64,000 nucleotides of DNA, taken from assembly GCF_002813775.1 (NCBI RefSeq), contig NZ_CP020370.1, forward strand, positions 2,629,501 through 2,693,500, read 5' to 3'. A program made the position numbers and the translations under genes. Position 1 is the stretch's first letter. Each line of letters begins with the position of its first letter. Shown here piece after piece: positions 52,392 to 61,042 of the stretch. The DNA is from Candidatus Thiodictyon syntrophicum (GTDB taxonomy: Bacteria; Pseudomonadota; Gammaproteobacteria; Chromatiales; Chromatiaceae). The notes below the pieces were generated by a model. That model worked only from the letters and a program-made list of their open reading frames with translations, made no database searches and was not told the origin of the DNA.

Positions 52392-53600
52392 ATGACGATC
52401 CGCGACACCTCGGTGTGCTACTTCGACTCCACCATGGCCGGGGCGCCGACCCTCAACGGCCTGGCGGGCAGCATGATCAGCGTCCTGGACGCGTGCCTGC
52501 TCGACGGCTTCGGGTCCGTCAGCGTCACCAGCCTGACGGTGACGACCGGGGTGGCGACGTTGACCGTCAACGCCGGGCATGGGTTGGTGAATCTGGGGGC
52601 CTCCGCCAGCGTCGACATCGGCGTGGTGATCCTGATCGGCGGTGTGTCTGCCCCCCGCGACGGGCTCAACACCCGCTGGCGGGCGAGCGTCACCAGCCCG
52701 ACGGTGCTGACCTGGACCTGTGGCAGCACGATCCCGGATGGTAGCGCGCAGGGGGTCATCACGGTGCAGCGCGCGCCCACCACGGGGTGGTCGAGGGTCT
52801 TCAGCGGGACCAACCGCGCGGCCTACCGGTCGCTGGATGCCGCCGCGACCGGGCTCTACCTGCGCGTGGAGGACGCCGGCTCCAACGCCACCGAGGGGGC
52901 GCGCGTGGCGCGCGTGGTGGGCTACGAGGCCATGTCGGACATCGACACCGGCACCGCCCCCTTCCCCACCGCGGCGCAGCAGGCTGGGGGGCTGCGCTGG
53001 ATCAAGAGCTACACCGCGGACGGCGTGTCCCGGTTTTGGGCCATCCTGGCCGACCATCGTACTGTGTATCTCTGGGTTAATTGCGGCGCCGTGGTCGCTG
53101 CCGGTCGGGGACGGTTCACGTTCGGGGATTGCTCCAGTTTCGTGACCGGAGACGTTTCTAACTTTATTTTGTCCGGCAATTTAGCGGCCTTAGTCGGCGG
53201 GTACTACAGCATGGTATGCCGAGAGCGCGCGATGCCGGGTAGCGCCTCGGCCCACTATGTCGCGCGCTCCTATGTGCAGAGTGGCGGGCCGGTTTACCTG
53301 CACTATCTCACCCCCTACGCGGGGGGGGGCAATGTAGGGCAGGGACTGCTGGCCGACCCCTGCCTATCGGATGGGCGCACCTGGGTGGCCCCCCTCTGCG
53401 GCGGCGAGAGTACCGTGCTGCCGCGCGGTACCTACCGCGGACTCTTCGAGTTGCTGTCCGTGTATCAGGTCCGCACCTGGCTGACCCCGTACGTCGATGT
53501 GAGCGGGGCGCCGGCGACGCTGTTACTGATGGCGGGTGGGCATGCCGACCCGGCCCACGCCGGCGACGTCCTCGCCGACGTCGTGGGGCCGTGGTCATGA
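52392..53600 (+). CDS. Putative phage tail protein
   Basis: A 402-residue beta-rich protein. It begins MTIRDTSVCYFDSTMAGAPT, has a Gly/Val/Thr-rich first part (SVTSLTVTTGVATLTVNAGH), and a later part rich in Tyr, Trp and Cys (YVQSGGPVYLHYLTPYAGGG). An in-frame G9 tract lies at 53331-53339. Function is inferred from position among tail genes. A short stretch around 53050-53220 is less GC-rich than the rest, which may mark a recombined segment. Its stop overlaps the next start (ATGA). Confidence 0.55.
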   Translation: MTIRDTSVCYFDSTMAGAPTLNGLAGSMISVLDACLLDGFGSVSVTSLTVTTGVATLTVNAGHGLVNLGASASVDIGVVILIGGVSAPRDGLNTRWRASVTSPTVLTWTCGSTIPDGSAQGVITVQRAPTTGWSRVFSGTNRAAYRSLDAAATGLYLRVEDAGSNATEGARVARVVGYEAMSDIDTGTAPFPTAAQQAGGLRWIKSYTADGVSRFWAILADHRTVYLWVNCGAVVAAGRGRFTFGDCSSFVTGDVSNFILSGNLAALVGGYYSMVCRERAMPGSASAHYVARSYVQSGGPVYLHYLTPYAGGGNVGQGLLADPCLSDGRTWVAPLCGGESTVLPRGTYRGLFELLSVYQVRTWLTPYVDVSGAPATLLLMAGGHADPAHAGDVLADVVGPWS

Positions 53601-53905
53601 GCGGCCGTCTCTCGCCCCTCAGCCCCAGCGCCCCCCTGCGTGCCGACCCGGTGTTCGGCGGCGCGTATCGCATCGCCGACACGATCACCGAACTGGGCAT
53701 CCCTGGCGCCTACCGGGTCAGGCTGTACCACCGCGCCACCGGGCGGCTACTGCGCGAGACCTGGAGCGACCCAGCGACCGGCGCCTACGCCTTTGAGCGC
53801 ATCGCCTGGCGCGATCAAGGCTATTTCGTGATCGGCTTCGACCACGGCGCCGAGCCGGTGAACGCCGCCATCGCCGACCTCATCACCCCGGAGCCGATGC
53901 CATGA
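53597..53905 (+). CDS. Small tail protein with carboxypeptidase-regulatory-like fold
   Basis: A 102-residue protein. Its pattern IPGAYRVRLYHRATGRLLRE, TWSDPATGAYAFERIAW, YFVIGFDH is the seven-strand transthyretin/carboxypeptidase-regulatory-like module, common in phage tail and surface proteins. ATG 53597 overlaps the previous stop. Role in the virion is unknown. Confidence 0.6.
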   Translation: MSGRLSPLSPSAPLRADPVFGGAYRIADTITELGIPGAYRVRLYHRATGRLLRETWSDPATGAYAFERIAWRDQGYFVIGFDHGAEPVNAAIADLITPEPMP

Positions 53906-54303
53906 GCGATCTGCTGGCCTTCGCCGAGGACCGGCGCACCGCGCGCGCCGCGCTGCTGGGCACCTGGCTGGATGGCGGCACCCTGGCCCTCTACGGCGCC
54001 CCGCGCCCGGCGAGCGCCGATAGCGCCCCCGGCGCTGCCGCGCTGCTGGGGACCATCAGCTTCGCCAGCCCCAGCGGCAGTGCCGCCGCCGGCGTCTGGA
54101 GCGCCGACCCCGTCCCCGCGGCGGCCCTGGCGCTGGGCACCGGCACCGCCGTGTGGGGGCGCCTGCGCGACAGCGCCGGGGACACCATCGCCGATGTCAC
54201 GGTCGGCATGACCGGCACCGCTGCCGCCATCACCCTGGACGCTACCGCGCTGATCGCCGGCGGCATGATCACCGTCAGCGCCGCCACCATCACCGAGGAC
54301 TGA
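53902..54303 (+). CDS. Hypothetical phage tail protein
   Basis: A 133-residue Ala/Gly/Thr-rich protein (MSDLLAFAEDRRTARAALLG; ALALGTGTAVWGRLRDSAGD; IADVTVGMTGTAA) with likely beta structure in its C-terminal half. It overlaps the previous gene by four bases and ends five bases before the next. I recognise no family. Confidence 0.55.
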   Translation: MSDLLAFAEDRRTARAALLGTWLDGGTLALYGAPRPASADSAPGAAALLGTISFASPSGSAAAGVWSADPVPAAALALGTGTAVWGRLRDSAGDTIADVTVGMTGTAAAITLDATALIAGGMITVSAATITED

Positions 54304-54308
54304 GCGTC

Positions 54309-56399
54309 ATGCCCGGCAGCGCGACGCTGCGGCTCACCGGCCAGCCCGGCAACCCCGCCCTCGTCCTGGGCCTGGCCGACCTCCCGCCCGGCCGCCTGTC
54401 GCTGCGGGGTAGGGCCGGCGGGGCGCGCGGGGCCCTGGCCCTGGGGTTCGTCCCCCCGTCGTTTCCCGGCGCGCTGGCCGGGCGCACCGCGGGGGCGCGC
54501 GGGGCCGTTGCCCTCGGCTTCGACCCCAACCTACTCATGCACGTCGGCGCCACCCGGGCGGCGCGCTGGGCGGTCGGCACCAGCCTGGCCGCCGGCCCGG
54601 CCGACCAGTGGCAGCCGGCCGCCCCGGCGCATGGCACGCTGCGCCCCGCGTGGCGCGCCGCCCCCCTGGCCGCCGCGGTCGGCCGGGAGCGCTGGCACCA
54701 GTCACCGCTCCTGCCGGGGAACCGCGGCCATATCCGCTGGGGTGTCGCCAGTCCCCAGCGCGGCAGCGCCCGGGCACACTGGGTGCAGGCCCCCCCGGCG
54801 TGCACCGGCGTCACCCAGTCGTGGGCCACGGGCACCCGCAGCGGCGGCGGCGCCGTCGCGGCCTGGGTCGACCTGCCGCTGGCGGTGCGCGCCTGGCGCA
54901 GCGCCTGGGCACCGGGCGCGTCCGCGCAGCAGACCCTGCGCGCCCCCTGGCGGGCGGGCGCGCGGCTGGCGGTGTGCCTGATCGAGCGCTGGCGCGACGC
55001 CGCCCTGGTCGGCTATGTGTGGGGCGATCAGCCGCCCGCGCCGCCCTGGCAGCCGCCGCGCCCGGCCCCCAGCGCCCGGCTGTTCCTGGACTGGCCGCGC
55101 GCGGGCGGGCGGCTGTACCTGGGCCGCCGCGCCGCGCCCGGCGCCTACCGCTTCCCCACCCGGAGGTCCTACTACGTGAACCACGAATTTGCCGCCTGGC
55201 GCCTGGCCGATAGCGCGCGCGTCGGCCTGCTGACGTTTGACGTGTCCCTGGACGCCGACGCCTGGGCCTGGAGTTGGAGCGGCACCCTGGCCGGGCCCGC
55301 GGCCCTGGAGACGGTGCAGGCGGGCAGCGACGGGGCGCCGGTACCGTTGGCGGTGCAGGTCAATGACACCCTGTGGTGGCTGCGGGTCGAAGACTGGGAG
55401 GCCGAGGGGCAGGCGGGGAGCAACACCATCCGGGTCAGCGGCCGCGGCCTGTCGGCCGAACTGTCGAGCCCGGAGGAACTGCCGGCCTGGGGCGTGCTGC
55501 AACAGGCCCGCACGCTGGCGCAAGCCTTCACCGAGCGCCTGCCCCTGGGCAGTCCCTGGACCCTCGCCTGGGCCGCCGGCACCCCCGATTGGCTGCTGCC
55601 GGCCGGGGCCTGGACCTGGAGCAACCAGACCCCCATCGGCGCCATCCACGCCGCCGCGCTATCGGTCGGCCTGATCGTCGTGCCGGAGCCGGGCGCGCGC
55701 CGCCTGACCATCCAGCCCCGCTACCCGGTCCTGCCCTGGGCCCTGGCCGCGGCCACGCCGGACCTGAGCGTCCCGGCCAGCGCCATCTGGATGCGCCGCA
55801 CCCGCCAGCGGCTCACCACCCAGGCCACCGCGGTGTGGGTGCAGGGCGGGGACATCGGCGGCCTGCTGGGGCGCGTGTGGCGCGAGGGCAGCGCCGGCGA
55901 CAAGACCGCCGCCCCGGTGCAGTGCGACCTGGTCACTCATGTCGACGCCGCCCGCCTGCTCGGCGCCCGCCTGCTGGCCGCCCAGGCCCCGCAACCGCTG
56001 GTGCGCGCCGTGCGCCTGCCGCTGGGCGGCGGCCTGGGCCTGGTACGGGTGGGGTCAGTGGTGGAGATCGCCACGGCGGGCGGCACCGAGCGCGGCATCG
56101 TCTGCGGCGTCGCGGTCACTGCCAACCAGAGCGAGGCATCCCAAGTGGTCAGCCTGGGCGAAGACACCCCCAACCAATGGGCCGCCTGGCGCCGCCTGAC
56201 CCCCGCCTCGCCGCTACTGGCCGGCACCGTCGCGAGCGTCGGCGCCGGGACCTGTGTGGTCGGGGTCCCGGGCCAGGGGTCAATGCGCCTACGCTACCGC
56301 GGCGAACCCGCCCCAGGTGTCGGCACTCGCGTGTGGTGCCAGGACGGCTGGGTGCAGGGGGCTGCACCTGCGATGCCGGAAGTCGACATCGCGGTGTGA
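54309..56399 (+). CDS. Large phage tail protein
   Basis: A 696-residue protein that closes the block. The first 280 residues are Ala/Arg/Trp/Gly-rich with loose repeats (GARGALALGF, GARGAVALGF), the middle has SYYVNHEFAAWRLADSARVG and VNDTLWWLRVEDWEAEGQAG, and the end (RLRYRGEPAPGVGTRVWCQD) looks like a small beta barrel. Tail-hub or tip proteins in related phages have such barrels, but the assignment is tentative. ATG 54309 is the natural start because it follows the previous stop codon by five bases. Confidence 0.6.
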   Translation: MPGSATLRLTGQPGNPALVLGLADLPPGRLSLRGRAGGARGALALGFVPPSFPGALAGRTAGARGAVALGFDPNLLMHVGATRAARWAVGTSLAAGPADQWQPAAPAHGTLRPAWRAAPLAAAVGRERWHQSPLLPGNRGHIRWGVASPQRGSARAHWVQAPPACTGVTQSWATGTRSGGGAVAAWVDLPLAVRAWRSAWAPGASAQQTLRAPWRAGARLAVCLIERWRDAALVGYVWGDQPPAPPWQPPRPAPSARLFLDWPRAGGRLYLGRRAAPGAYRFPTRRSYYVNHEFAAWRLADSARVGLLTFDVSLDADAWAWSWSGTLAGPAALETVQAGSDGAPVPLAVQVNDTLWWLRVEDWEAEGQAGSNTIRVSGRGLSAELSSPEELPAWGVLQQARTLAQAFTERLPLGSPWTLAWAAGTPDWLLPAGAWTWSNQTPIGAIHAAALSVGLIVVPEPGARRLTIQPRYPVLPWALAAATPDLSVPASAIWMRRTRQRLTTQATAVWVQGGDIGGLLGRVWREGSAGDKTAAPVQCDLVTHVDAARLLGARLLAAQAPQPLVRAVRLPLGGGLGLVRVGSVVEIATAGGTERGIVCGVAVTANQSEASQVVSLGEDTPNQWAAWRRLTPASPLLAGTVASVGAGTCVVGVPGQGSMRLRYRGEPAPGVGTRVWCQDGWVQGAAPAMPEVDIAV

Positions 56400-56405
56400 T
56401 GCTTC

Positions 56406-56470
56406 GTGCAAACCATTTGGCGCGCTTGTGCAAACCATTTGGCGCGCTTGTGCAAACCATTTGGCGCGCT
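56406..56470. repeat. Three 22-bp direct repeats after the last phage gene
   Basis: GTGCAAACCATTTGGCGCGC plus TT is repeated at 56406, 56428 and 56450 (last copy ends CT), starting six bases after the last tail gene. The unit holds the near-palindrome GGCGCGC and no open frame. It lies at the boundary between phage genes and the tRNA. Confidence 0.92.
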
Positions 56471-56490
56471 ACACACGGGCGCGGCAGGCA

Positions 56491-56526
56491 AACGAAAAGG
56501 GGTTAGGCGTTCCCGCCTAACCCCTT
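56491..56526 (-). terminator. Intrinsic terminator of tRNA-Leu
   Basis: A perfect 13-bp stem (AAGGGGTTAGGCG, 56497-56509, with its inverse at 56514-56526) around a four-base loop is followed on the minus strand by TTTTCG. It lies 10 bases after the tRNA 3' end. It may also end phage transcription on the plus strand, where GTCTTTACTT follows. Confidence 0.8.
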
Positions 56527-56535
56527 GTCTTTACT

Positions 56536-56622
56536 TGGTACCGAGGGCCGGAATCGAACCGGCATGGGGTCACCCCCGTCAGATTTTGAGTCTGATGCGT
56601 CTACCAGTTTCGCCACCCCGGC
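56536..56622 (-). tRNA. tRNA-Leu (anticodon CAA)
   Basis: Read on the minus strand, an 87-base tRNA with acceptor GCCGGGG/CCTCGGT, D arm, anticodon stem TCAGA/TCTGA with loop CTCAAAA (anticodon CAA, reads UUG), a long class II variable arm (GGGGTGACCCC-type), the T arm GGTTCGAATCC and an encoded CCA end. The long variable arm and anticodon agree with leucine. Confidence 0.95.
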
Positions 56623-56677
56623 AGCAGTCCCGCCATTATAGGTCCAAGGCGCCCGGGCTGTCAGCCTGGATCTGGGG

Positions 56678-57121
56678 TCAACGCTCATCGAACCCGGCCA
56701 AGGCGCGCCAGCGCGCGGCCTCGGCCGGGTCCTGGGGTACGCCGCGGCCGTCCTCGTAGAGGTTGGCCAGGATGCTCTGGGCGCCGGCCAGTCCCTGGTC
56801 GGCGGCCTTGCGGAACCAGGCGGCGGCGCGTTGCGGGTCCGGCGCGGTACACTCGCCCTCCAGGTACATGAAGCCCAGGCCGTGCTGGGCGAGGCCCAGC
56901 CCGGCGACGGCGGCGGCGTGCATGTAGCGGTAGGCGAGCAGCGGGTTGGGCTGCATGCCGAGCCCGTTCTGGGCCATGATGGCGACGCGGTACTGGGCCT
57001 GCGCCTCGCCGACCTCGGCCAGGGGGCGCAGCAGGCCGACGGCGCGCGAGAACTGCTTGGATTCGTAGGCGGCGATGCCGCTGGCCAGGGCCATGGACTG
57101 GTCGTCGGGGGTTTGGTTCAT
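56678..57121 (-). CDS. Sel1-repeat protein
   Basis: A 147-residue helical repeat protein. At least three Sel1-type units are visible: AQYRVAIMAQNGLGMQPNPL, AQHGLGFMYLEGECTAPDPQ, AQSILANLYEDGRGVPQDPA, each with the typical A/G...G and AA.W pattern (AAAWFRKAADQG). Sel1 proteins are scaffolds for protein contacts; the partner is unknown. No signal peptide. ATG 57121 (MNQTPDDQ) is preferred to an upstream in-frame start at 57178 that lies in the less conserved leader. Confidence 0.82.
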   Translation of the reverse strand: MNQTPDDQSMALASGIAAYESKQFSRAVGLLRPLAEVGEAQAQYRVAIMAQNGLGMQPNPLLAYRYMHAAAVAGLGLAQHGLGFMYLEGECTAPDPQRAAAWFRKAADQGLAGAQSILANLYEDGRGVPQDPAEAARWRALAGFDER

Positions 57122-57182
57122 TGGGGGTTCGCTGTTGTTGCTGGGGGCTGCGAGGCAAGAATAAGTTAAACACGACACAATC

Positions 57183-57301
<119 letters not shown>

Positions 57302-57305
57302 TTCC

Positions 57306-58148
57306 TTAGCGCACCGGGCCGGTGCCCGGCGCGTCCAGGGGCAGGTCGATGAAGGCGAGCCAGCGCTCGAAGAGGTCCGGGGTCGCCGCGGCGACCGCGA
57401 AGCGGGGCTCCAGGTCGAGCCCGGGCGCGGGTCCGACGCCATAGGGGCGGTAGAGCCTGGCGCTTACCCCGGCCTCGGCGGCGATCAGGTGCCCGCCGGC
57501 ATAGTCCCACAGCTTCTGGCCGCCGTGCAGATAGAGTTGAAAACGCCCGGCGGCCAGCCAGCACCACTCCAGGGTCGAGGCCCCCAGGTTGCGTTGGGAG
57601 CGAAAGCCCCCGGGGCGGAACAGGGTCGGGAGCCGGGCCGCGGGCAGGCGCTTGAAGTCGATCATCGCCAGGCAGTCGCCCAGCAGCGGCCCCGGGGCGA
57701 AGGGCGCGATGGGCACGCCGTTGCACCAGGCACCGCCGCCGCGGATGGCGCAGAAGCACTCGTCGCGCAGCGGGTCCAGCACCGCCGCCTGGACCACCTG
57801 GCCGGCCTCGAGCAGGGCCAGCGAGATGGCGAATCCGGGGAAGCCGCCGGCATAGTTGCCGGTCCCGTCCAGGGGGTCCAGGACCCATACCGAGTGGTCG
57901 GCGGCGAGCAGCAAGTGCTCCTGCTCCGCGACGGTCATCTCCTCGCCGATCAGGGGGATACCGGGATGGTCGCGGGCCAGGGCCGCCGTGAGGTAGGTCT
58001 GGACGGCCGCATCGGTCTCGGTCACCAGGCTGCCGTCCGCCTTGGCGTGGCTCTGGACGTGGTGAAAGCGGGGCATGATCTCGGTGGCGGCGGCCGTGCG
58101 CAGGTGCTCGGTGAGTCGCTTCAGATCGGGGTGCATCTCAGGGTGCAT
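57306..58148 (-). CDS. Inositol monophosphatase family protein
   Basis: A 280-residue metal-dependent phosphatase of the inositol monophosphatase/CysQ/FBPase superfamily. The metal sites are visible: PLIGEEMT (about residue 65), WVLDPLDGTGNYAGGFP (about 84-100, the DPxDGT box) and KLWDYAGGHLIAAEAG (about 213-228, the WDxAAG box with Tyr and Gly variants). Substrates in the family include inositol phosphate, PAP and histidinol phosphate; which applies cannot be told. ATG 58148 and the ATG four codons later are both possible. It is transcribed toward the Sel1 gene. Confidence 0.85.
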   Translation of the reverse strand: MHPEMHPDLKRLTEHLRTAAATEIMPRFHHVQSHAKADGSLVTETDAAVQTYLTAALARDHPGIPLIGEEMTVAEQEHLLLAADHSVWVLDPLDGTGNYAGGFPGFAISLALLEAGQVVQAAVLDPLRDECFCAIRGGGAWCNGVPIAPFAPGPLLGDCLAMIDFKRLPAARLPTLFRPGGFRSQRNLGASTLEWCWLAAGRFQLYLHGGQKLWDYAGGHLIAAEAGVSARLYRPYGVGPAPGLDLEPRFAVAAATPDLFERWLAFIDLPLDAPGTGPVR

Positions 58149-58351
58149 GGAGTCCTCTTATCGGGTTGGGGGCGCTGGTGCCGGTACCGCGATAGGTCGG
58201 TCGCGCTGTAACGCTGACGCTTGAGCAAGCCACCGTCGGATCGCAATGTTCGCCCCGCCGCGTTGCACGGTAAGATGTGGGCGCCACGGTGCCGATGCGA
58301 GCCCCCGCGCCGGGGTCCACACCGAAGCGCTGTTGGATGGGAGACCCGCTG

Positions 58352-60373
58352 ATGTTGCGTTTTCTGGCCGCCGGGTGCGCGGTGGTGTTGATCGCCTTGG
58401 TCGTGTGGGCGCTGGTCCCGCGGGCGCCCGAGGTGCCGGCCACGGGCGGGCCGGGTGCCGGTCCGGCGCCCGCGGCCGTCCGCCCCCTGGTGCTGCGCCC
58501 CCCGCCGGAGGCCGATCTGGCGGGGTTTCGCGCCGCCGAACAGGCCTTGCAGGCGGGGGATCGGACGGCCTTTGCGTCCCTGCTGGAGGGCCTGCGCGAT
58601 GATCCCCTCTACCCCTACCTGCGCTTTGCGGCGCTGGACGCCGAGCTGGCGTCGGCACCGGACGCGGCCATCGAGACCTTCCTCGCCGAGTTTCCCGCCA
58701 CGGCGCCGGCCGAGCGCCTGCGCGCCGCCTATGTGAAGCGCCTGGCCGCGGCCGGGCGCTGGGCGGACCTGGTCCGGGTTTATCGCGATGACGACGACAG
58801 CGTGGAGCGGCGCTGTCTGTATCTGCGCGCCCTGGTGGAGACGGGTCAGGCCGATGCGGCGCTGACGGCGGCGCGGCTGGAGCCGCTGTGGCTGGTGCCT
58901 CGCCCCCAACCGGCCGCCTGCGAGCCGCTCTTTGCCGCCTGGCGGGCCCGCGGCGGCCTCGACACGGCGCTCCTCTGGCGCCGCATCCGTCTGGCCATGG
59001 CGGCGGGGGAGACCACGCTGGCGCGCCAGTTGGGGACCCGACTCCCGGCCGCAGAGCGCCCCTGGCTGGAGCGCTGGCTGGCGGTCCAGGCGCGCCCGGC
59101 CCTGGTGCTGGAGGCCCAGTCAGGGACGGGTCAGGCGCCGGCCAGCCACCCGCTGGCCGCGGCGATCCTCGCCGACGGGATCGGTCGGCTGGCCCGCTCC
59201 GACCCGCGCGCTGCCGCGGGCGCCTTCGAGTCCGGCCGCGCGTCCCTGGCCGCGGACCCGGCCGCCCTGGATACGGCCGCGGCGGCGGTGGGCCGGGCGC
59301 TTACCGGGGCCGCCGACCCGCAGGGGCTCGCGATCTGGGACCTGATGTCTGCCCGGGACGACAATCTGGAGGCGCAGGAACGCAGGCTGCGCGCGGCGAT
59401 CGGCCGGGGGGACTGGGCGCGGGTCGCGGCCTGGGTGCAGCGGATGCCGGACCTGACCGAAAAGGGCGATCGCTGGCTCTACTGGCTCGGGCGTGCCCAG
59501 TCGGCCTTGGGCGATGAGACCGCGGCGGGCGCGAGCTTCGCGCAGGCCGCCCGCAGCCGCAGCTTCTGGGGCTTCCTGGCCGCCGATCGGCTGGGGCTGC
59601 CCTATCACCTGGCGAGCCGCCCGGTCCCCGCGGAGCCCGAGCGGGTGCGCCGCCTCAGTGAGGCACCGGCGCTGGCGCGGATCCTGGCCTTGCGCCGGCT
59701 CGGCCGGGAGGCGGACATGCGCCGCGAGTGGCGCACCCTGACCCGGGGGCTGGCGACACCCGACCTGCTTGCGGCGGCCCTGGTGGCGGAGGCGCTGGGC
59801 TGGTACGACCAGGCCATCTTCACCCTGAAGCGCGCCGATTATTGGGACGACCTGCAACTGCGCTTCCCGCTCGGTTACCGGGACCTGGTGGAAGAACAGG
59901 CGCGGCAGACGGGGCTTGCGGCGGACTGGATCTACGGCGTCCTGCGCCAGGAGAGCGTCTTCAACGCGAGCGTCGCCTCCCAGGCCGGGGCCCTGGGGCT
60001 GATGCAGCTCATGCCGGCCACGGCGCGGCAGGTGGCGGTGCAGTTGGGCCTGCCCGCGCCCGCGCCCACGGCCATCCTCGATCCGGGACTTAACATCCGG
60101 CTCGGGGCCACATACCTCGCGCAAATGAATGAGCGCTTCGGCCACGCCGCCCTGGCCACGGCCGCCTACAACGCCGGACCGCAGCGCGTGGTGCGCTGGC
60201 TGCCCGCGCGCGACACCCCTGCGGATCTCTGGATCGCCGCTATTCCGTACGAGGAGACGCGCGGCTATGTGGAGCGGGTGCTGGCCTACCGGGCCATCTA
60301 CCGCGCGCGCCTGGGGTTGGAGCCGGAGCGCCTGATCGACCTGCTGCCGCCGGTGCCGGCACGGGGCGAGTAG
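58352..60373 (+). CDS. slt: Soluble lytic murein transglycosylase
   Basis: A 673-residue periplasmic transglycosylase of the Slt70 type. A signal or anchor segment (FLAAGCAVVLIALVVWALV) is followed by a long helical U-shaped region (about residues 50-500) and the C-terminal lysozyme-like domain with the catalytic Glu in GVLRQESVFNASV (about 533), then GALGLMQLMPATARQVA and ATAAYNAGPQRVVRWL. It cleaves the MurNAc-GlcNAc bond, leaving 1,6-anhydro ends. ATG 58352 has GGGAGA 8 bases upstream. It runs divergently from the inositol-phosphatase-like gene. Confidence 0.9.
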   Translation: MLRFLAAGCAVVLIALVVWALVPRAPEVPATGGPGAGPAPAAVRPLVLRPPPEADLAGFRAAEQALQAGDRTAFASLLEGLRDDPLYPYLRFAALDAELASAPDAAIETFLAEFPATAPAERLRAAYVKRLAAAGRWADLVRVYRDDDDSVERRCLYLRALVETGQADAALTAARLEPLWLVPRPQPAACEPLFAAWRARGGLDTALLWRRIRLAMAAGETTLARQLGTRLPAAERPWLERWLAVQARPALVLEAQSGTGQAPASHPLAAAILADGIGRLARSDPRAAAGAFESGRASLAADPAALDTAAAAVGRALTGAADPQGLAIWDLMSARDDNLEAQERRLRAAIGRGDWARVAAWVQRMPDLTEKGDRWLYWLGRAQSALGDETAAGASFAQAARSRSFWGFLAADRLGLPYHLASRPVPAEPERVRRLSEAPALARILALRRLGREADMRREWRTLTRGLATPDLLAAALVAEALGWYDQAIFTLKRADYWDDLQLRFPLGYRDLVEEQARQTGLAADWIYGVLRQESVFNASVASQAGALGLMQLMPATARQVAVQLGLPAPAPTAILDPGLNIRLGATYLAQMNERFGHAALATAAYNAGPQRVVRWLPARDTPADLWIAAIPYEETRGYVERVLAYRAIYRARLGLEPERLIDLLPPVPARGE

Positions 60374-60532
60374 ATGGCTTCTGAGGTCCGGTGAAGGCGA
60401 CGATGGGGGGCGCCCCCGGGACCGCCGTCACCGGCAGTGGAGTCTTCGGTTTCGTGGCGAAAACGGCCCCGGACGGTCGGTGCCGACCGCCCGGCATTGG
60501 CGCAAGCGCATGTCAGCGGGTCGCCGCGGCGC

Positions 60533-61042
60533 TCACTCGCGTGCCTCCAATTCCGGCGGGCCGACGGCTTGGCCATCGACCAGCCGCAGTGACCAGCGTG
60601 TGCCGATCCCTAAGGCGTTGTCGAGATAGCGCAGACGGGAGGGTCGCAGCACCTGCAGGGTGGCGTGGGCGAGGGCGCCTGCCGTTTCCGCCGGGTGGGC
60701 GATGAGGTCTTGGGCGAAGGGAAATTTGGTCAGATAGGCGGCGAGCGCGCGGGCCTTGGCCGCGGTACCTTCGGGTGGGTGAACCTCGCCCTCGATCTGG
60801 AGACCGCGAATCTCCCGCCAGGACTTCACCTGCGGATGAATAGTGGCGGCGCAGGACGGATTGATGACCAGGTTGCGGCTGTGCCGGGAGCGCGGCGAGG
60901 AGAGGAATATCAGGTCGAACCCATCCGGGGCGAAATAGACGTCAGTGGCCCAGGGCGTCGCGTCCGTGCAGGTCGCGAGCGTCATCACCGCCACCTCGTC
61001 GCAGAGTCGCCGGGCCGCCGCCGTGAACGCATCAGTCTGCAT
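60533..61042 (-). CDS. Pyridoxamine 5'-phosphate oxidase-like protein
   Basis: A 169-residue split-barrel flavin- or heme-binding protein. It has VAVMTLATCTDATPWATDVY (about residues 18-37), LIFLSSPRSRHSRNLVINPS (about 44-63, the usual FxT...S.K..N pattern) and a late LRYLDNALGIG. The PNPOx fold covers many functions (flavin reductase, F420-binding, heme utilisation), so only the fold is claimed. Its start overlaps the ubiX stop region by 11 bases, showing that the two are one operon and suggesting a flavin link, which is inference. Confidence 0.78.
   Translation of the reverse strand: MQTDAFTAAARRLCDEVAVMTLATCTDATPWATDVYFAPDGFDLIFLSSPRSRHSRNLVINPSCAATIHPQVKSWREIRGLQIEGEVHPPEGTAAKARALAAYLTKFPFAQDLIAHPAETAGALAHATLQVLRPSRLRYLDNALGIGTRWSLRLVDGQAVGPPELEARE

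Larger units (their letters stand above)
36432..56399 (+). mobile_element. Mu-like prophage structural module, incomplete
   Basis: Nineteen co-directional genes follow the Mu head order (portal gp29, F, G, protease I, capsid T, gp36, gp37) and then a non-contractile tail set (tube, tape measure, tip proteins), as in Mu-like siphoviruses of the B3/D3112 kind. Many junctions overlap as TGATG or ATGA. Transposase MuA/B, repressor, terminase, holin, sheath and late activator are not seen in the window. No frame is broken. The block starts 47 bases from the Fic gene and ends just before tRNA-Leu; no TG...CA termini or target duplication could be identified. Confidence 0.85.

Noticed and set aside
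56406-56470. Possible CRISPR repeats
   Set aside because: The 22-bp units are directly adjacent without spacers.
56536-56622. tRNA-Leu as the integration site of the prophage
   Set aside because: The phage genes are Mu-like, no integrase is present, and no duplicated tRNA 3' end was found on the left side.
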